64,000 nucleotides of DNA from Capra hircus (GCF_001704415.2 NC_030816.1:76587713-76651712), one strand, 5' to 3'; counted from the stretch's first letter, positions 43,699 through 55,092 are shown. The notes: generated from the letters alone by a model not told the origin. Numbers and translations: made by a program.

Positions 43699-44340
43699 AG
43701 ACAAATATATATATCTATATCTTCTTACTAGAAAATGATTTCTATGATTTCTTCTTACTAGACAATGATTTCTATGAATGATTTCTATATAATTTTGAAA
43801 ACCCATCATGTATAACCTTCATAAGAAATTATAATAACATTATAAAACTGCATAGGAGTTTGAATGCTTTTCTGTCTGTATTACATGTATTTTATATCTT
43901 TTATTGTACTTAGATACATTTTAAAACAGATGAAAAAGGAAAATGAATTCCAAAGGCCTAAGCATGATTTTGATCATGTGCACTGAATCTGCATAAAAAT
44001 GTAGTACATTAGAGCAATTTCAAGACAGAACCATAAACTTAAATTATTGCAACACTGGCATTCATGTATCTTTACCAAGCAAGGTAATAAAGTGTGGGAA
44101 AAATAGAAAATACTTCATTAAACTATATTCTATTATCAATAAAATAGACTACCTTAGGATTCTAATAAATAATTTCTCACAGAAGAATGCCCCATTGTAA
44201 TTTATATCAAATTTCTTGCAAGTAGAAAGAGATTGTTCAAAATCTAAACCTTGGACCAACATTTATTAAATAGTTGAAGAAACAAACTATGCAAGGCAAC
44301 TGCTACTTTGACAAACATCAGGAATTCACACCAATAGTAC
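43699..44340. other. Intron E11-E12, remainder
   Basis: Begins with a short tandem duplication (cttcttactagaaaatgatt / cttcttactagacaatgatt, about 43719-43790). The rest is AT-rich and unclassified. Confidence 0.5.
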
Positions 44341-44658
44341 CTTCATCTGATGTAACTCCATCTCCTTGGCAGCTCGGCTAGACTGACGTCCAGTTCTGGG
44401 ATTCACTTTCTCCTCCATTGTTTTCAGCCACTCATCTACCTGCTGAAACTTTTGTTCCACCAGTCTCAATTTGTTGACCACATTATTGAACTGAGTTCGG
44501 GTCTCCGACAGCCGCTGCTGGTAAGCCTGCCAGTCCTGCCGGAGGGACTCTAGAGCCCGGTCCTCTGTCTGTGGGATGCCTGACGGTATCACCTCCTCTC
44601 TGGTGTGCAGTGCTGAATTCAGCAGGGCCTGCCCCTCCGCACAGCACACCTGGAGCTC
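44341..44658 (-). CDS. SYNE1: SYNE1 exon E11 (residues 534-639)
   Basis: 318 bp, 106 codons, close to one full spectrin repeat, phase 0. Acceptor cccctgcag, donor gtacta. It starts ELQVCCAEGQALLNSALHTR and ends AAKEMELHQMK. Trp residues sit in LRQDWQAYQQRLSETR (helix C) and QQVDEWLKTMEEKV (next helix A). Confidence 0.97.
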
Positions 44659-45257
44659 CTGCAGGGGAAAGGCGTGGCTGTCACACCTCGTTCACATTTC
44701 ACACCTGCACAGGTGACTATGTCTCACTCAAGCCAACTGCGCCCTCTTGAACTTCACGTTAGGAAAGAACAAGCTGATTCCAACAAAAAATGTGTACCTA
44801 ACACTGAACCCTGTTTCCCAAGTCAGGAGAGAGATTCTGAAATGTTTCCAGTTAAAACAGTCAAACTGCACACACACACACACAAATATACACATAGCGA
44901 GAAGTATTTTTCTCAATCATATTAGAAACAACCTCTGAAATCTGGCTTTTTAGCTTGAAGGCAAAAGCACCGTGATGAAAGGATTACTGTTTAGTCTAAT
45001 AACCTAGGAGTTTTGTGGCCCCTAATCTGTTTAAAGAGCCTAAGTCTTCTTGCTTGACATTGAATTTGATACTGAATGGGATCAGAGCTCCACTTTTAGC
45101 TGAGAAAAGAACAATAGACCTTCTTTCTGCTGAGGAGGGATTCTTTGTTGAAGCTGTTCTAGGGAATGTGATAGTTAAGAGAAGCTGGCCCTGGAGGGTA
45201 CAGGGCATATAAACCTGCAAGGCTGAATTATCACACATGCCCATCAGTTATGTGCAC
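44659..45257. other. Intron E10-E11, E11-proximal part
   Basis: Contains a (CA)n run at about 44867-44884. No other feature recognised. Confidence 0.45.
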
Positions 45258-45502
45258 GCGTGCTAAGTCACTTCAGTGGTGTCTGACTCTTTGCCACCCC
45301 ATGGACTGCAGCCCACCAAGCTCTTCTGTCCTTGGGATTCTCTAGGCAAGAATACTAGAGTGGGTTGTAATGCCTTCCTTCAGGAGATCTTCCCTACCCA
45401 GGAATGGAATTCATGTCTCTTATGTGTCCTGCACAATATATATATATATATATATATATTTGGCAGGAGGGTTCTTTACCACTAGCAGCCCCTGGGAAGC
45501 CC
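45258..45502 (-). mobile_element. Bov-tA SINE carrying a (TA)n tract
   Basis: Reverse copy from gtgctaagtcacttcagtgg to agcccctgggaagcccc. An AT microsatellite (about 45436-45460) replaces the usual attgcaggcaga segment. Confidence 0.92.
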
Positions 45503-46013
45503 CCCGCCTATCAGGTACTCCTAGGTACAAACATATTTCCCTCCACCAAAGCATAGTCCCGGAAATGCATCCTACAAATTTTGTATGAACCAAGTTTTTA
45601 AGAGCATCAGCTATTTTTGATAGAAAAATCATAACCTTAAAGGTGTTGGCAAAACACTATCTCCTTGTGTTACTTGATCTGATCATCTAAGGTTGAAAGG
45701 GGCCAGGTCAAATCCCACCAAGAGTGTTAAAAGTACCATCACATTTATTTAGAATACAATATTATTCTTAAAAATCTTTAATACTAATGAAATTGCTGAT
45801 ATCTGACCACTTTTACCTACAGAAATAGTGATCTTCTATAGTTCAGACTATAGATACACTTTCCTCAGCTATGATATCACTACAAAAATGTTGTAATTGG
45901 AAAAGAAGGACAATTTATATGGTAAAATATTAATCAATATAACCACAAACAAATTTTATTTCAAAATTTTAAAAAAATTAAAGCTAATTTTGTACAATCT
46001 CTTTCCTTAATTC
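45503..46013. other. Intron E10-E11, unclassified part
   Basis: AT-rich, nothing recognised. Confidence 0.45.
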
Positions 46014-46200
46014 AGGAGTTGACAAACTTTTTCTGTAAAGGGCTGGATAGTAAATATTTTAGGCTTTGTGGGCCATACAATCTCAGCTGAAGCTACTTAA
46101 CTCTGTAATCTTGCCATCTGTGGCATCAAAGTAGCCATAGATGCTACATAGATGAACAGGTGTGTCTATGTTTCAGTTTAAAGAACAGGTTCTGGGATAC
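46014..46200 (+). mobile_element. MER-type hAT DNA transposon fragment
   Basis: aggagttgacaaactttttc, tctgtaaagggctggatagt and taggctttgtgggccataca are the start of a well-known non-autonomous hAT family (MER3/MER33-like by memory). Confidence 0.7.
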
Positions 46201-46374
46201 AGTGTACTGATCTGTGCCCTAGTTAATCTCAATGTATCACCCTTTCCCTATTTTATAGCAGTTTTTACTATTCTACAAATCACTACTGTATTAGAGAAAT
46301 TCTTATATATCCCACATTTCAAGGATTTATTCTGAGGGGGAAATATGGTTCAATATATCTTTTTAAAATTTACT

Positions 46375-46491
46375 TAGTTTTATTTTTTGGCTATGCTGTG
46401 CAGCATGGGGGATCTTAGTTGCCTGACCAGGGATCAAACCCATAGCCCCTGCAGTGGAGTCTTAACCCCTGGACCACCAGGGAAGTCCCCA
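46375..46491 (-). mobile_element. CHR-type SINE
   Basis: Reverse copy: ttttttggctatgctgtgca, ctgaccagggatcaaaccca and ggaccaccagggaagtcccc. Confidence 0.88.
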
Positions 46492-46580
46492 AAGGTACTA
46501 GTTTAGAATCTGGTCTCAATATTTTAAAAATCTCTATGTTCTATGATCCAAATTAAACGGTTGGTGACTACAAAAGGAGC

Positions 46581-46752
46581 CTGGCAGACGGTAGCCCACT
46601 AGGCTTCTCTATCCACGGAATTCTCCAGGCAAGAATACTGGAGTAGGTTGCTATTTCCTTCTCCAGGGGATCTTCCTGACTCAGGGACTGAACCCATGTC
46701 TCCTGCATTGGCAGGCAGGTTCTTTTTACCACTAGTGCCATCTGGGAAGCCC
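46581..46752 (-). mobile_element. Bov-tA SINE, partial
   Basis: Reverse copy from gcctggcagacggtagccca to gccatctgggaagccc. The first 40 bp are missing. Confidence 0.9.
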
Positions 46753-46907
46753 AAATACAAAATAATTTTAAATGTGGTCCACACTGCTGGCAGACCCCCA
46801 GATCACTAAGCCAGCTGTGTGACATTAGGGCCCCGAAGGAGTTCTGCTGTGCGGGTGGCATGTCATCCTTCTCTACCACCAGTTTTGGCCTCTAGTGTCT
46901 CCCCTCT

Positions 46908-46913
46908 TTTATT
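46908..46913 (-). terminator. AATAAA hexamer downstream of the candidate exon
   Basis: A minus-strand AATAAA lies about 45 bases beyond the stop codon of the candidate exon at 46964-47143. Such hexamers are common by chance in AT-rich introns, so it only modestly supports a terminal-exon interpretation. Confidence 0.3.
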
Positions 46914-46963
46914 AAAATTTGTGGTGACTCATAATAAGACAGTATCAATAAGAATTAATACAC

Positions 46964-47143
46964 ATTGAAATGAGAGGTTGGAGTCTGGTTTTGGTTTGAG
47001 CCAGAATAACGTCGACTAAAGTGAGATGTTTTCTTCTGGAACAGGAGAAATATCTGCTGATGACAAGTGACCTCTTGGCCCAGTTCCTCCACAGAAGTCT
47101 GGAGAGCTTGGTATTTGCTTGCCAAGAAAGTCTGCAGTGAATG
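46964..47143 (-). CDS. Candidate extra SYNE1 exon (cassette or terminal), spectrin-like
   Basis: A 60-codon open stretch in the E10-E11 intron. Acceptor context is good (acctctcccag before CAT). The frame is phase 0, so insertion between E10 and E11 keeps the reading frame. The peptide begins HSLQTFLASKYQALQTSVEE and continues LGQEVTCHQQIFLLFQKK, with a Leu/Val/Phe heptad pattern like spectrin helices B-C. The possible donor is gtgtat after codon 60. If not spliced, the frame stops three codons on (46955-46957), and a minus-strand AATAAA lies at 46908-46913. I do not recall this peptide in canonical nesprin-1. It could be a cassette exon, an alternative last exon, a decayed exon, or chance. 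Confidence 0.4.
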
Positions 47144-47334
47144 CTGGGAGAGGTCATAGACAGAAAAGAAAGCCCATTTGGCTAAGATAAATTATAACAG
47201 CTAAACCTAAGAGACCTGGATATGCTACTATTAAAAATAAAATGGATGAGATTCTTAAAGAAGCTAATGAAACTGTGAGCCTTCCAACATCTACTATATA
47301 TTTATTTCACGAATGGACTACTGTTCAAGTAAGA

Positions 47335-47455
47335 TTTTTCTCCCATCTCATTTAATCCTTCCTCAGAAAACGGAGCCAGGGGAGCTCTTCTCTGCCCAAA
47401 GTCATCCAGGACCAGGTCTCACCGTGAATCGGAGTCTGAACTTCCTAATCCCAAC
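47335..47455 (+). mobile_element. MIR SINE fragment
   Basis: catctcatttaatccttcct, then gcccaaagtcatccaggacc, matching the MIR core. Confidence 0.65.
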
Positions 47456-47639
47456 CCTGCACTCCTGCCATCATTCAATTCTCCCTGAAAGCCACTGAAA
47501 TAGGCAGAAATGTTATATGTCAATGACCACCTCAGTCCTGTTTTTCCACCTTGTTTGAGCAGTGGGTAGATCTTGCCCAATCCTGAACCAATTCCAGTGA
47601 GGGCTGACAGCGGAAGTTCCAACACGGAGCTGTCTTACT

Positions 47640-47880
47640 GGCCTTTCTCTCCATTCTCTACTATGTGTCTGGTCTCCCCTTCTTGGGAACCCCCTGATGG
47701 CTACCTATTGCTGCAGGTAAGATTAGGGGCTCTCTCTGATGCTTCCATAAAATCCCCAATAATAGAGTCGTTCTATTATTGTCCTCATCACATTGTTTGT
47801 AATGATCCATCAGCGGGTCTGAACTTCTTTAGAATGCAAGTTCTTTGAAAGCAGTAATAATATTTTAATTATCTTTACTG
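47640..47880 (+). mobile_element. L2-like 3' fragment
   Basis: tctttagaatgcaagttctt with the preceding pyrimidine-rich text suggests a diverged L2 end. Confidence 0.4.
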
Positions 47881-48460
47881 GCAGTAGCAATAAGTCAATG
47901 GGTTAGGACCACGTTGCCCATGAGGTTTGCCATCTCACCCTGAATCACAGCCTGCTGGCCCGAGTACTGGTACTTTTCTTACCTCCTTGAATTTCTTCTT
48001 CTAGGTCCCTGACTCTAGGCCTGTATCCTCAGCAATGTGGGTGATTTGGGTTAAAACCAAAGGGCCTACGATGGTGCCACCAATTTGAATTTGAGAAGTG
48101 TCACACGCTGTTGACTCCTGCAGCTGTGTCCCACATCTAATTCAGTCCTTTAGGGAGCAACAGGCAGGTGGGCTTATTAACACCATAAATTAGACCACTA
48201 GCCATTCCTATCAGAGGCCACCCTGTAGCTGGACAAAGTCCTCAAGTCCCAGTCCTGCTAAGTCTGAACTACCTACCAAATGATTTCGACTAGCATTCTC
48301 TACTGAGGTCCCAGAATGCTCTAGATCAGACCATACTAGGATGTCACTTAATATATATCAGCTATTTATAGGCTTTAAGGTCATAGCGACTTCTCACTTA
48401 AAATAATGGTTCCATATTCAGAATGAGAAGTCCTTTGTTTCACAATGAAGCAGACTTTAC
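47881..48460. other. Intron E10-E11, E10-proximal part
   Basis: Moderately GC-balanced sequence, not matched to any family I recognise, with no splice-bounded frame. Confidence 0.4.
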
Positions 48461-48625
48461 CTGAAGGTCCCGCAGTGCTGTCTCATGAGTGTGCGCATCC
48501 CCTTCCAGAACTGAGTACCGATCAAGCTTCTCTTGCTCCTTCTCAAGCCAAGCTTCAAATGCCTTCAAGTCTCTCTGATACTCTTGGTGCAGGCGAACTA
48601 GTTTTTCCGACTTGGTTACTGCTTC
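48461..48625 (-). CDS. SYNE1: SYNE1 exon E10 (residues 479-533)
   Basis: 165 bp, 55 codons, phase 0. It starts EAVTKSEKLVRLHQEYQRD after acceptor aacaacag and ends HTHETALRDLQ before donor gtaaag. LKAFEAWLEKEQEKLDRY is helix A. The acceptor has a short, purine-interrupted pyrimidine tract. The intron that follows carries the candidate extra exon at 46964-47143. Confidence 0.95.
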
Positions 48626-48818
48626 CTGTTGTTAGCATTTCAGATGATTAAGATGGGAAAACATTACTATAGTCCGCGGTTTACATGAACCGTTAAGAAT
48701 TCACTTTTGGAATATTAGAAAAGCATGATTATTAAATCATTAAAATACGAATCATTTCCTAGAAGAATAAAATGTCAAGATTTATGTAAAGAAAAAAAAC
48801 ATAATATGAGTAAAAAGG

Positions 48819-49024
48819 AAAGTGAAAGTCACACAGTCATTTCTGACTCTTTGCCATCCCATGACTATAGCCTGCCTGGCTGGCTCCTCTGTCCATGTAC
48901 TTCTCCAGGCAAGAGTACTGGTGTGGGTTGCCATTTCTTTCACCAGGAAATCTTCCCAACCAGGAGTCAAACCCGGGTCTCCTACATTGCAGGCAGATTC
49001 TTTACCAACTGAGCCACCAGAGGG
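48819..49024 (-). mobile_element. Bov-tA SINE
   Basis: Reverse copy from aagtgaaagtcacacagtca to ccaactgagccaccag. Confidence 0.9.
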
Positions 49025-49634
49025 GGTCTTAAAGATCATTTCATTAACTTCTTGATCTCTGAATTCCTTATGAAATGTAAAATGGATATTCAAAAAATGA
49101 ATTAACGTTATTTGTCATAAAAATACATTTTTGCTAATGAAGAAAACTGAAATTTTCATATTGTTCCTTGAGTGAGAATTTGGATTCACTGTAGATTCAA
49201 TTTTCCATGTACTCTAATAAAGTAGGCTGTGCTCTGAAAAGTTCTTTTTATTTTCTTTGTGAGATTTAAGCAAAGAATGATAAATATTATTGGCAATTTT
49301 TCCCTGCTTTAGAAAGTTTTCATCACCAGAGATATGAAGATATTTATGATTCTTCCTTATGAAGCTCCCCTCAATTTTTTTTTTCAATAGGTACATTTGG
49401 AGGACTTTTTAGTTGAGAACTATTTTCCTCCAATAACTTTCATATCCTAACAATAGTTGAGAGTTTTTGTTTGCTTTGCCAGTAGGGTACTCCAAGTATT
49501 AAAATTCATTTTGCTTTTTTTGTCCTATTTGCTTTCACAAGCCTGTCATTTCCCCCAAACAAATGAGTCTTTAATAAGCACAACTCCAAATACCCCTCTT
49601 TCAGTGGGTCTGCATGGAACACGGTGAGCCATAC
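49025..49634. other. Intron E9-E10, unclassified part
   Basis: AT-rich, nothing recognised. Confidence 0.45.
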
Positions 49635-49778
49635 CTTGGTCCGCTCTCTGATGGCTCCGTACCGTTCCTGCAGGTCCTGGAATTCTAACTGGGTGACATA
49701 GTGCTCCGTCATGCCAGCCCCTTTCACTTCAATGGTCTCCAGTAAGCTGCCATGACTCAGCACTTCCTCGTTTAATAA
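49635..49778 (-). CDS. SYNE1: SYNE1 exon E9 (residues 431-478)
   Basis: 144 bp, 48 codons, phase 0, acceptor tctctag and donor gtatgg. It runs LLNEEVLSHGSLLETIEVKG to AIRERTK. LEFQDLQERYGAIRER is helix B to C. It follows E8 after a 2.3 kb intron composed mainly of L2 remnants and two SINEs. Confidence 0.95.
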
Positions 49779-50039
49779 CTAGAGAACATTTAAAAAAAAA
49801 AATAAAGGAATTACTGTGTATATCGTCATATTGATGGTAACTTGTAAAATCAGTGTATTTTAACTGCATAGCTGACAAGTGATCTCAGGTTATCTATCTG
49901 CAGTCTACACTCTATCCACCATCTATCTCTACACAGATATATGAATGGTGTGTGTATTTGATATTGGGCCCATAACTTGATCTGAGTGGACTTGGAAATC
50001 TCAACTTTAATTTGTCCAAATTTGGCTCCTGAGCACTAC

Positions 50040-50960
50040 TCCATTCCCATCCATCCCCAGCCACCACCGAACCTCCTTCCACTCGGTCTGTTTGTCAAAC
50101 AGTAAATGCTACCGTTCTCACCCAGCTGATCAACTGAGAACACTGGAGTCACCCTTTGTCCCTCCATCCATGGTGAGATCCTGTTAGTTCCGTCTCTTCA
50201 CTGTGTCCTGACATGTGTCCTCCTGCTCCTGCAAGCCTCCTGGCCCCTGCTGCTATCATCTTTTCCTTGGACTTTTGTGATATCCTGCTGGGCAGATTCC
50301 CTGCCCCCAGCTCCTGCACTGTTCCTTTGTCCACCTTCCACACAGCAGCTTGAGTGATAAAAGGCTTTAATATTCTAAAGGGGATCGTTTTGCTGTCCAG
50401 TTCAAAGCATTGATTATCTTCCCCAGGCTGCGGGGATCAAGTGTGAAATCCACAGGCTTGGATCCTCATAACAACGTGAGATCTGGTCCTGCCACCTCCA
50501 CCACGTCACCTGGACATCCACTCATTGAGTCTCTGCTCCAGTAACAGCCAGCCTTTCTTACAGTTCCCTTTTATCCAACCCAGGTTCTCTCCTCCCCAGG
50601 GACCATGGACATGTGGATGATCCCATCTGAAATCCTCCTTTCCCACCTCCTCCCCAACCTGTTTTCTCTGCACTGAATTCCTGAGGGCATCATCTCCATC
50701 TCCTCTTTCAAGAGGCCTTTCCTGTCCCTCCCCACCCCCGATTCCTTGATGTCTTTATCAACCCAATCCCAATAAATCTCTCATTACTCTCAACGTTTTC
50801 TTCATATCACTCATCCTCAGTTATAATCATTTACTTATTCAATCATTCTCGAATGAGTCCATGTGCAACCTCCAGAGTGAAACCTTGGTCTGTTTTATTT
50901 ACCTAGAATCAAGCACAATGCCTGCATGTAACAAGTTCTCCATAGTATTTGTTGACTAGA
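50040..50960 (+). mobile_element. L2 LINE 3' region
   Basis: Pyrimidine-rich text such as caagaggcctttcctgtccc, and the end caagttctccatagtatttg followed by gatgaataatgtaataaa, fits L2. Diverged. Confidence 0.6.
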
Positions 50961-50994
50961 TGAATAATGTAATAAATTAAGTAATCATCATAAT

Positions 50995-51115
50995 AATACT
51001 ATGAAGTCAATAATTATAATTATATGAATTTTCAGATGCAAACAGCAGACCCAGAAATGTTAAGTGGCTTGGCATAGGTCATGCAAGGCCATTTAGTTAT
51101 TCAGCTAACCTTTAC
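50995..51115 (+). mobile_element. MIR SINE fragment
   Basis: cagacccagaaatgttaagt and ggcataggtcatgcaaggcc follow the MIR core pattern. Confidence 0.6.
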
Positions 51116-51451
51116 TCAGCATTTGTTCTGTGTCAGAGAGCCATGTGCATAGGATAAGAAGAAAACTGAGCAACTTTATCCACTGAGAGAGAGAGCAATG
51201 TAAGTATAGAGTCTATAAAATTCATCAAGAGATGAGAAAGACAGAGAACGGAAGAACTAATCAAGCCTCCAGTGGTGGTGGCTCCAAGCAAAGATGGGGG
51301 CTTCTGAACTATTCAGAAAGTTAAGTACAAGGTTGCTAGGTACAAGAGTAGGGCTAAGGTATTCTGTGAAAAATGGAAGATGTGACAGAAAAACAAGTTT
51401 TACTTCCTAAGGATGAACAGGCTAAAGATACCAAAAGTTATTTGTAGTTGT

Positions 51452-51640
51452 TGTCTAGTTGCTAAGTCATGTCTGACTTTTTTGCGCCCCCATGGAGGGT
51501 AGGTCACCAGGCTCATCTGTCCACGGGATTTTCCAAGCAAGAATACAGGAGTGGGTTGATACTTCTTTCTCAAGGGGATCTTCCCAACCCAGGGACTGAA
51601 TATACGTGGATTCTTCACCACTGAGTCACTAGGGAAGCCT
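51452..51640 (-). mobile_element. Bov-tA SINE
   Basis: Reverse copy from gtctagttgctaagtcatgt to gagtcactagggaagcctg. Confidence 0.9.
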
Positions 51641-51847
51641 GATTAAAACATACTACAAGTTGCCAAACTTTAAATATTTTATAAAATATAGGTCTATGAA
51701 GTTTTCCTAGAAAGGGACATTTTCACTCACTAATAAAATAGCCACAAACAAAAGTTTGTTTAAGAAGCTATTAGAAATTACAGTAAACTCCCCCAACAGA
51801 GTTCACCTATGTGGACGGCCCTAGCATATAGATGGGCATGTTTTTGT

Positions 51848-51966
51848 AGTGGCTCATTCGTGTCTGACTCTTTGCAACCCCATGGACGGTAGCCTACCAG
51901 GCACCTCTGTCCATGGGGATTCTCCAGGGAAGAATACTGGAGTAGGTTGCCAGTTCCTTCTCCAGA
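51848..51966 (-). mobile_element. Bov-tA SINE, partial, next to E8
   Basis: Reverse copy from tagtggctcattcgtgtctg to ccagttccttctccag. It lies about 70 bp downstream of the E8 donor. Confidence 0.88.
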
Positions 51967-52037
51967 ATGTTTTTGTATAGCCATGGCAATTCTGAAGCAC
52001 AGGCAGAGGACAAATCGAATGTGAAACCCAGCCCCAC

Positions 52038-52191
52038 CTTGGCCTTCCCGAGAGCTGCTGTTTTCTCCCGCAGTTCTGCGTGCTGCCTCTCAGATTCATT
52101 CAGGCTGGCCTCCACACCGTCCATCCAGCTGGAAAACTGTCGAACATCATCCTGGTAACTTGTCCACTTAGAAAGAGCTCCTTCAAGTTGA
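52038..52191 (-). CDS. SYNE1: SYNE1 exon E8 (residues 379-430)
   Basis: 154 bp. The first base T completes the Ser codon from E7 and the peptide runs SQLEGALSKWTSYQDDVRQF to AALGKAK, then donor gtgggg. FSSWMDGVEASL is helix A of a repeat. A Bov-tA copy ends only 71 bp past the donor. The donor lacks A at +3 and A at +4. Confidence 0.95.
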
Positions 52192-53185
52192 CTGAAAGGT
52201 AATTGAAAGGACAGTAATCTACACTGAGAAGCCGTCTGCATGCAGTCTGCCTGATCTCTATCACCCTATCTGCTCTGTCCACTTCCCCAGCAGGAAGCCC
52301 ATAGATCAGGTCGGGGCAGGCTTGAGGGGGGCTGAATGGTCACAGCTTATCAGATCCAAGCCTGGGTCTCTGGAAAGCACAACTTTGAGAAGCAAAGGAT
52401 GGTGAAGTCTAGGCGGACAGGTGGAGAAGTGGGACAGGACATAAAACTTGGATTCAGTAACCAAGTCACGTGAGATGCTGGAAGAGGTCTGAAGGCAAAA
52501 GGAGAGATGTCCCAAGGAAGGCTTTTCTTGAGCCAAGATTCAAGAAAATAAGGGTATCAATATTTAATTCCACCAGAGGAGAGAAACAAAAAGGAATAAA
52601 AGACAGGAAACTGACTCAGGGCAGTTTGTTTACAAACATTCCAGCTTCACCCCTCACCCCTTTGCTCTCCATGGGTAATCTCCAGAGATGCTGTCTACAC
52701 TGGCTCCCAGCAGTGCCTTTTGTGGGGGTAAATTCCAGCTCCCACCCTTTACTGACTGCCCTCTTTCCCTCATGGCTCTTTCCCACCACCCACGGGTGTG
52801 TTCTGGGGCTACTTCCCAAGGAAACAGTTTAATTTTAACTAATACATCTTCCCATAATTAAACATTTATTTACCCTGTGGTTTTTTTGAGCAGTGAGCAC
52901 CAACATGAAGAATAGTTATAGTTGCATAAAAACACAGACACAGTACTGCAGGTCAACGTAAATGCAAGGTCACACCTGCCACTTTCTTTTCTTCCAAGAA
53001 GAAAACAGAAAAGAAACGAGGGAGGGAATGAAGGAAAGAAGGAGGCCAAAAATAAGGGAGCAGGGCAATAGAGAGAGTGAAAGAGACACCAAGAGAGGAC
53101 AGGGGAAACCCTGGACGGTGTGTTACTGAGCTCTTCTGTAGATCTTTTAGCAATGACTTGGCAGTAGCCCTTCAGCTTCACTAAC
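52192..53185. other. Intron E7-E8
   Basis: No young SINE. 52980-53060 is purine-rich (aggaaagaaggaggccaaa). Unclassified otherwise; open frames lack splice support. Confidence 0.45.
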
Positions 53186-53358
53186 CTTTTACAACGAATT
53201 GCTGCAGACAAAAGGGACGCCCACATATCCTTCACACTCGCCAGCTGCTGCTGAATGGCAGGGATACCTTCCGGGGAGGTGTTCTGAAGGACAGATTCCC
53301 CTCTGGTCACTATCATCTTCATCTGGATCTCTTTTTCCTGTTTCACTGATAACAGAGC
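53186..53358 (-). CDS. SYNE1: SYNE1 exon E7 (residues 322-378)
   Basis: 173 bp. It starts ALLSVKQEKEIQMKMIVTR after acceptor ttatag and ends with AAAAG before donor gttagt. The final AG begins a Ser codon completed in E8. It contains VKDMWASLLSAAIRCK, helix C with the conserved Trp. Confidence 0.95.
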
Positions 53359-53929
53359 CTATAAAAGCCCATACAGAAGTCCTTTGTCATCTGTATGTTT
53401 AACATGGCTAGCTTTAAATATTTCAGAGTCCCTGTGCATAGCGGATGACCTGCAGTCCTGTTGAGCCCTAGATCTCTTGGGCTGATCGGAAGTAGGCCAG
53501 GAGAGTCACTGGCTGGTGGTATCAGGAACCAGTAACCAGTCACCCACTGGTCTCCAAGTGGCCTTTCAGATCTTTATTATTCTCTGAATGAACAATCCCT
53601 GATTTCCACTGAAGTTTAAGTTCACTGTTTTTTAATAAGCGAAAAATAGACAACAATAGGATTCCTAAATTCTCAAAGGTCACAGGATGAAGAGCTAACA
53701 GGATGAATGTTAAAGTCTCTCGTACAACAAACTGAAAGAAATAGATAAATTCATAGTCTATATTAATTTATGCATTTCAAGTTCTTCACAAGCACTATTC
53801 TTTTTCTATATAAGAAAGATGCTTGAATTCAAAGTTATAAAACTGGTGTTTATCACCTAAAAGGTAAAGGTTCATCTCTCTCCTTCATCTGGACCTTGCC
53901 CATCTCTGCAGATTGAGATTCAGCCACTC
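53359..53929. other. Intron E6-E7, E7-proximal part
   Basis: Nothing recognised. Confidence 0.45.
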
Positions 53930-54250
53930 CTGGCCATCAGCTTCTGCCACAGCAGAAAGGAAGTGCTAGCAGCGACTCACACACCACACCATTGGCTTTC
54001 TTCAGCTTTTGCTCATTGGGTTCCATCCTCAAGTCTCAGGTTTCCTGAGAAATCTGCTCCAACTCTCACACCATCTCCATCTCAGCTCCATCAGCACGCC
54101 CCATCTGCTATTACTGTCTCCTGTGCCTCAGCCTCTAGCCTCAGACTATAAAATCCTGACCATACTTTATTCATTTTTCAATCCCTGGTATCAAGACAGA
54201 GCACCAGTCTCCTAGAAGACACTCAGTGTATAAATGACAGGTGAATGAAT
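53930..54250 (+). mobile_element. L2 LINE 3' fragment
   Basis: cctgagaaatctgctccaac, and the end cactcagtgtataaatgaca followed by a tgaatgaatgaa tail, resemble L2. Confidence 0.55.
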
Positions 54251-54599
54251 GAAGAATGATTCCTTACCACAAACGTAAACTCATGCTGAATGAATTTCTT
54301 ATGATGGGAGAAGAATGGACTGATACAATCAGGCAAGTTAACTGAACAAGATGGGAAATGTTTCTGCCTGATAAAATGTTTCATTGAGGTATTTCCTCAG
54401 AATAGATATGTCTGATATCTCTTGAAACTAGCCTATTCACTGGCCATATCAAGCAAGTAACCACCTTTGGGTTGTTATTTCAATTTTTGTAAAGTATTGA
54501 TGGGCAAGTCTATCTGGGCTCAAATGATTTGGGAATGCTTAGGCAAGGCCTCCCTGTGTCAACAGGATCATAACAGCAAAGTATTCTTGGATTTCTTTT

Positions 54600-54832
54600 T
54601 TTTTTTTTCTTTTTAATATTTTATTATGTTTTCATTTATTTGGCTGCATAGAGTCTTAGCTGTGGCACGCGGACTCTTTCGTTGTAGCACACATATTCTC
54701 TAGTTGTGGTGTGCCGGCTTTGAGATGCTCCACGGCATGTGGAATCTTAGTTTCCTGACTGGGAATCCAACCAGTGTCCCCTGAATCGCAAAGCAGATTC
54801 CTAACCACCGGACCACCAGAGAAGTCCCCATT
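54600..54832 (-). mobile_element. CHR-type SINE, long form
   Basis: Reverse copy with T-rich start, tatttggctgcatagagtct, ctagttgtggtgtgccggct and accaccggaccaccagagaa. It includes the longer tail region also seen in the copy at 1708. Confidence 0.88.
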
Positions 54833-54927
54833 CCTGGGCTTCTTATCACACCAGGCAGATGGAGAGTTGAGAAATTTTGAGAAAAACAAATTCTGTAAAT
54901 GAGAGACATTTCTTGTAAAAGACACAC

Positions 54928-55092
54928 CTCAAGCTTGAGCATCCTGCTGTCCAGCACACTCTTGTCAGAGGTTGGGTGGCAGTACGAGTCCAACATGTGG
55001 ACCGTGTCCGTCATCCAGTCCTGCAGGTCTTTAATTCCCAGGGAGAACTGATTGTGTTCCGCAACAATCCTATCCAGTCTTGACACTTTCTC
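54928..55092 (-). CDS. SYNE1: SYNE1 exon E6 (residues 267-321)
   Basis: 165 bp, 55 codons, phase 0, acceptor tttctag. It starts EKVSRLDRIVAEHNQFSLG and ends DSRMLKLE. LQDWMTDTVHML is a helix A signature. The donor gtgtgt lacks the preferred A at +3 and A at +4 and looks weak, so skipping or alternative use is conceivable but not shown. Confidence 0.95.

Noticed and set aside
44860..44890. Short CA repeat with flanking open frames on both strands
   Set aside because: Low-complexity translation (His-Thr or Val-Cys runs), not a gene.
52870..53346. Minus-strand 158-codon frame continuing past E7
   Set aside because: Nesprin similarity stops at the gttagt donor. The remainder is a read-through of a purine-rich intron.
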